The position numbers and the translations under genes are program-made. DNA of 64,000 bases from Diplolepis rosae (lineage: Eukaryota > Arthropoda > Insecta > Hymenoptera > Diplolepididae). The notes beneath the pieces were generated by a model. It was not told the origin of the DNA, ran no database searches, and was given only the letters and a program-made list of their open reading frames with translations. Positions within the stretch are counted from its first letter, which is position 1. Every line of letters starts with the position of its first letter. The stretch is from assembly GCA_030998225.1 (NCBI GenBank), contig JAPYXD010000700.1, positions 744,001 to 808,000 on the forward strand, read 5' to 3'. Shown here piece by piece: positions 60,241 through 64,000 of the stretch.

Positions 60241-63200
60241 AACAATTCTCTTACTCCTAAGAATTCGCGCATTACTTGGCCATTCTTTTCAGGACGGACT
60301 TCGTTTAACTCGCGTATTACGACGCCACCTATGTATTTATATCAGTCCTGAGGTCCACTGAACTCGCGTATTACTTGATCACCTTACTTAATGTCATAGT
60401 CCGGAAATCTCGCGTATTACTTGGCCACTTTATAAAAATTCTTATACTCCTATGAACTCTCGCATTACTTTGCCACCTTACTTAAAGTCAGAGTCCGGAA
60501 ATCTGGCGTATTACTTGGCCACTTTATAAAAATTCTTATACTCCTAAGAATTCGCGCATTACTTGGCCACCTTATTGAAAGTAAGGGTCCGGAAACCTCG
60601 CGTATTACTTGGGCACTTTAGAAAAATTCTTATACTCCTAAAAATTCGCGCATTACTTGGACACTCTTTTCAGTACATACTTCGTTTAACTCGCGTATTA
60701 CGAGGCCACTTGTGTTTTTACATCAGTCCTGTGGTCCATTGAACTCGCGCATTACTTGGCCACCTTACTTAAAGTCAGAGTCCGGAAATCTCGCGTATTA
60801 CTTGGACACTTTATTAAAATTCTTATACTCCTGAGAATTCGCGCATCAATTAGCCACCTTATTTAAAGTCAGAGTCCGGAAATCGCGCGTATTACTTGGC
60901 CACTTTAGAAAAAATCTTATACTCCTCAGAATTCGCGCATTACTTGGCCACTCTTTTCAGTACAGACTTCGTTTAACTCGCGTCTTACGAAGCAAATTAT
61001 GTATTTACATCAGTCCTGTGGTCCATTGAACTCGCGCATTACTTGGCCACCTTACTTAAAGTCAGAGTCCGGAAATCTGGCGTATTACTTGGCCACTTTA
61101 CTCCTAAGAATTCGCGCATTACTTGGCCACTGTTTTCAGTACAGACTTCGTTTAACTCGCGTATTACGAGGCCAATTATGTATTTACATCAGTCCTGTGG
61201 TCCATTGAACTCGCGCATTACTTGGCCACCTTACTTAAAGTCAGAGTCCGGAAAACTCGCGTATTACTTGGACACTTTATTAAAATTCTTATACTCCTGA
61301 GAATTCGCGCATCACTTAGCCACCTTATTTAAAGTCATAGTCCGGAAATCTCGCGTATTACTTGGCCACTTTAGAAAAATTCTTATACTCCTCAGAATTC
61401 GCGCATTACTTGGCCACTCTTTTCAGGACAGACTTCGTTTAACTCGCGTCTTACGAAGCCAATTATGTATTTACATCAGTCCTGTGGTCCATTGAACTCG
61501 CGCATTACTTGGCCACCTTACTTAAAGTCAGAGTCCGGGAATCTCGCGTATTACTTGGCCACTTTATAAAAATTCTTATACTGCTAACAATTCGCGCATT
61601 ACTTGGCCACTCTTTGCAGGACAGACTTCGTTCAACTCGCATATTACGACGCCACTTATGTATTTATATCAGTCCTGAGGTCCACTGAACTCGCGCATTA
61701 CTTGATCACCTTACTTAATGTCATAGTCCGGAAATCTCGCGTATTACTTGGCCACTTTACTCCTAAGAATTCGCGCATTACTTGACCACACTTTTCAGGA
61801 CAGACTTCGTTTAACTCGCGTATTACGACGCCACTTATGTATTTATATCAGGCCTGTGGTCCACTGAACTAGCGCATTACTTGATCACCTTACTTAATGT
61901 CATAGTCCGGAAATCTCGCGTATTACTTGGCCACTTTACTCCTAAGAATTCGCGCATTACTTGACCACACTTTTCAGGACAGACTTCGTTTAACTCGCGT
62001 ATTACGAGGCCACTTATGTATTTATATCAGTCCTGTGGTCCATTAAACTCGCGCATTACATGGCAACCTTATTTAAAGTCAGAGTCCGGAAATCTCTCGT
62101 ATTACTTGGCCACTTTATAAAAATACTTATACTGCTAACAATTCGCGCATTACTTGGCCACTCTTTGCAGGACAGACTTCGTTCAACTCGCATATTACGA
62201 CGCCACTTATGTATTTATATCAGTCCTGAGGTCCACTGAACTCGCGCATTACTTGATCACCTTACTTAATGTCATATTCTGCAAATCTCGCGTATCACTT
62301 GGCCACTTTACTCCTAAGAATTCGCGCATTACTTGACCACACTTTTCAGGACAGACTTCGTTTAACTCGCGTATTACGACGCCACTTATCTATTTATATC
62401 AGGCCTGTGGTCCACTGAACTCGCGCATTACTTGATCACCTTACCTAATGTCATAGTCCGGAAATCTCGCGTATTACTTGGCCACTTTAGAAAAATTCTT
62501 ATTCTCCTAAGAATTCGCGCATTACTTGGACACTCCTTTCAGTACATACTTCGTTTAACTCGCGTATTACGAGGCCACATGTGTTTTTACATCAGTCCTG
62601 TGGTCCATTGAACTCGCGCATTACTTGACCACCTTACTTAAAGTCAGAGTCCGGAATCTCGCGTATTACTTGGACACTTTAGAAAAATTCTTATACTCCT
62701 AAGAATTCGCGCATTGCTTGGCAACCTTATTTAAAGTCAGAGTCCGGAAATCTCGCGTATTACAGCAGTCCTGTGGTCCATTGAACTCGCGCATTACTTG
62801 GCCACCTTACTTAAAGTCAGAGTCCGGAAATCTCGCGTATTACTTGGACACTTTATAAAAATTCTTATACTCCTGAGAATTCGCGCATCACTTAGCCACC
62901 TTATTTAAAGTCAGAGTCCGGAAATCTCGCGTATTACTGGGCGACTTTAGAAAAATTCTTATACTCCTCAGAATTCGCGCATTACTTGGCCACTCTTTTC
63001 AGGACAGACTTCGTTTAACTCGCGTCTTACGAGGCCAATTACGTATTTAAATCAGTCTTGTGGTCCATTGAACTCGCGCATTACTTGACCACCTTACTTA
63101 AAGTCAGAGTCCGGAATCTCGCATATTACTTGGACACTTTAGAAAAATTCTTATACTCCTAAGAATTCGCGCATTACTTTGCAACCTTATTTAAAGTCAG

Positions 63201-64000
63201 AGTCCGGAAATCTCGCGTATTACAGCAGTCCTGTGGTCCATTGAACTCGCGCATTACTTGGCCACCTTACTTAAAGTCAGAGTCCGGAAATCTCGCGTAT
63301 TACTTGGACACTTTATAAAAATTCTTATACTCCTGAGAATTCGCGCATCACTTAGCCACCTTGTTTAAAGTCAGAGTCCGGAAATCTCGCGTATTACAGC
63401 AGTCCTGTGGTCCATTGAACTCGCGCATTACTTGGCCACCTTACTTAAAGTCAGAGTCCAGAAATCTCGGGTATTACTTGGACACTTTATAAAAATTCTT
63501 ATACTCCTGAGAATTCGCGCATCACTTAGCCGCCTTATTTAAAGTCAGAGTCCGGTAATCTCGCGTATTACTTGGCCACTTTAGAAAAATTCTTATACTC
63601 CTAAGAATTCGAGCATTACTTGGCCACTCTTCTCAGTACAGACTTAGTTTAACTCGCGTATTACGAGGCCACTCTTTGCAGCACAGACTTCGTTCAACTC
63701 GTGTATTACGACGCCACCTATGTATTTATATCAGCCCTGAGGTCCACTGAACTCGTGCATTACTTGATGACCTTACTTAAAGTCAGAGTCCGGAAATCTC
63801 GCGTATTACTTTGACACTTCATAAAAATTCCTATACTCCTGAGAATTCGCGCATCACTTAGCCACCTTATTTAAAGTCAGAGTCCGGTAATCTCGCGTAT
63901 TACTTGGCCACTTTAGAAAAATTCTTATACTCCTAAGAATTCGCGCATTACTTGGCCACTCTTCTCAGTACAGACGTAGTTTAACTCGCGTATTACGAGG
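60240..64000 (-). repeat. Right block R4: more diverged satellite with chimeric subunits
   Basis: Subunits here carry different variants (TTGATCACC, AATGTCATAG, GTGTTTTTACATC). A 551-bp duplication links 61,603 and 62,154. A chimeric joint in which a B head runs directly into a C tail (GCGTATTACAGCAGTCCTG) occurs at 62,761, 63,221 and 63,395. The array continues beyond the window. Confidence 0.78.

Larger units (their letters stand above)
49581..64000 (-). repeat. Right satellite array, same subunits in inverted orientation
   Basis: The same A, B, C and D subunits continue to the window end, all in reverse orientation relative to the left array. The head reads TCGCGCATTACTTGGCCAC on the + strand. 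The array order is again C-D-A-B when read on the minus strand. No unique sequence or gene is present. All short open frames here are repeat artefacts rich in ITWP, LLGH and YLAT. Confidence 0.97.

Noticed and set aside
1..64000. Telomeric repeat array
   Set aside because: TTAGG occurs in A subunits but never in tandem; the period is about 48 bp and no simple telomere motif is present.
1..64000. Bacterial or phage origin
   Set aside because: No ribosome-binding sites, operons or dense coding. The only coding remnants are PLE RT and its GIY-YIG domain, set in long satellite DNA.

Overview
The window is a eukaryotic, almost certainly animal, satellite-DNA locus built around a broken pair of Penelope-like retroelements (PLEs). 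About 96% of it is a short-period tandem repeat. The only recognisable protein-coding information lies at about 47.1-49.5 kb. There it encodes a PLE reverse transcriptase (RT) core with the YVDD motif, its thumb region, and the GIY-YIG endonuclease domain typical of PLEs that carry an endonuclease. Such elements are mainly known from animals. I cannot name the species. No host gene, rRNA, tRNA or CRISPR array is visible.

Layout. From 1 to about 47.1 kb a satellite runs in + orientation. Four subunit types, A (48 bp), B (46 bp), C (54 bp) and D (45 bp), share a 19-bp head, GTGGCCAAGTAATGCGCGA, and differ in their tails. The usual order is C-D-(A-B)n. These are grouped into higher-order repeats (HORs) of many sizes: about 3.0 kb at 1-7.6 kb, 1,917 bp at 7.6-11.3 kb, 1.8-2.2 kb at 11-21 kb, a mosaic with 430-bp units, a 5,004-bp tandem pair at 32.6-42.6 kb, and an 856-bp pair at 41.9-43.6 kb. 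A more diverged stretch (43.6-47.1 kb) borders the PLE.

From 47.1 to 48.64 kb a PLE lies on the minus strand. It covers RT core, thumb and GIY-YIG, with several frameshifts and a deletion of about 120 bp. From 48.715 to 49.58 kb a second, 5'-truncated PLE (thumb plus GIY-YIG) lies on the plus strand, head to head with the first. From 49.6 kb to the end the same satellite runs in the opposite orientation. Its HORs there are multiples of a 193-bp C-D-A-B tetramer, with variants not seen in the left arm.

Main interpretation. The locus is a very large imperfect palindrome. The satellite changes direction exactly at the PLE pair, so each PLE copy has the satellite downstream of its 3' end in the same relative orientation. 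The inverted-repeat arms (46,843-47,859 and 48,715-49,840) match through the PLE 3' end, a 30-nt hairpin and about 260 bp of satellite before they diverge. Two explanations fit. The satellite may have grown out of the 3' tail of a PLE. Alternatively, a satellite array ending in a PLE may have been duplicated in inverted orientation. No gene here appears functional, and the many short satellite ORFs are by-products of a repeat head that is open in all three frames of one strand.
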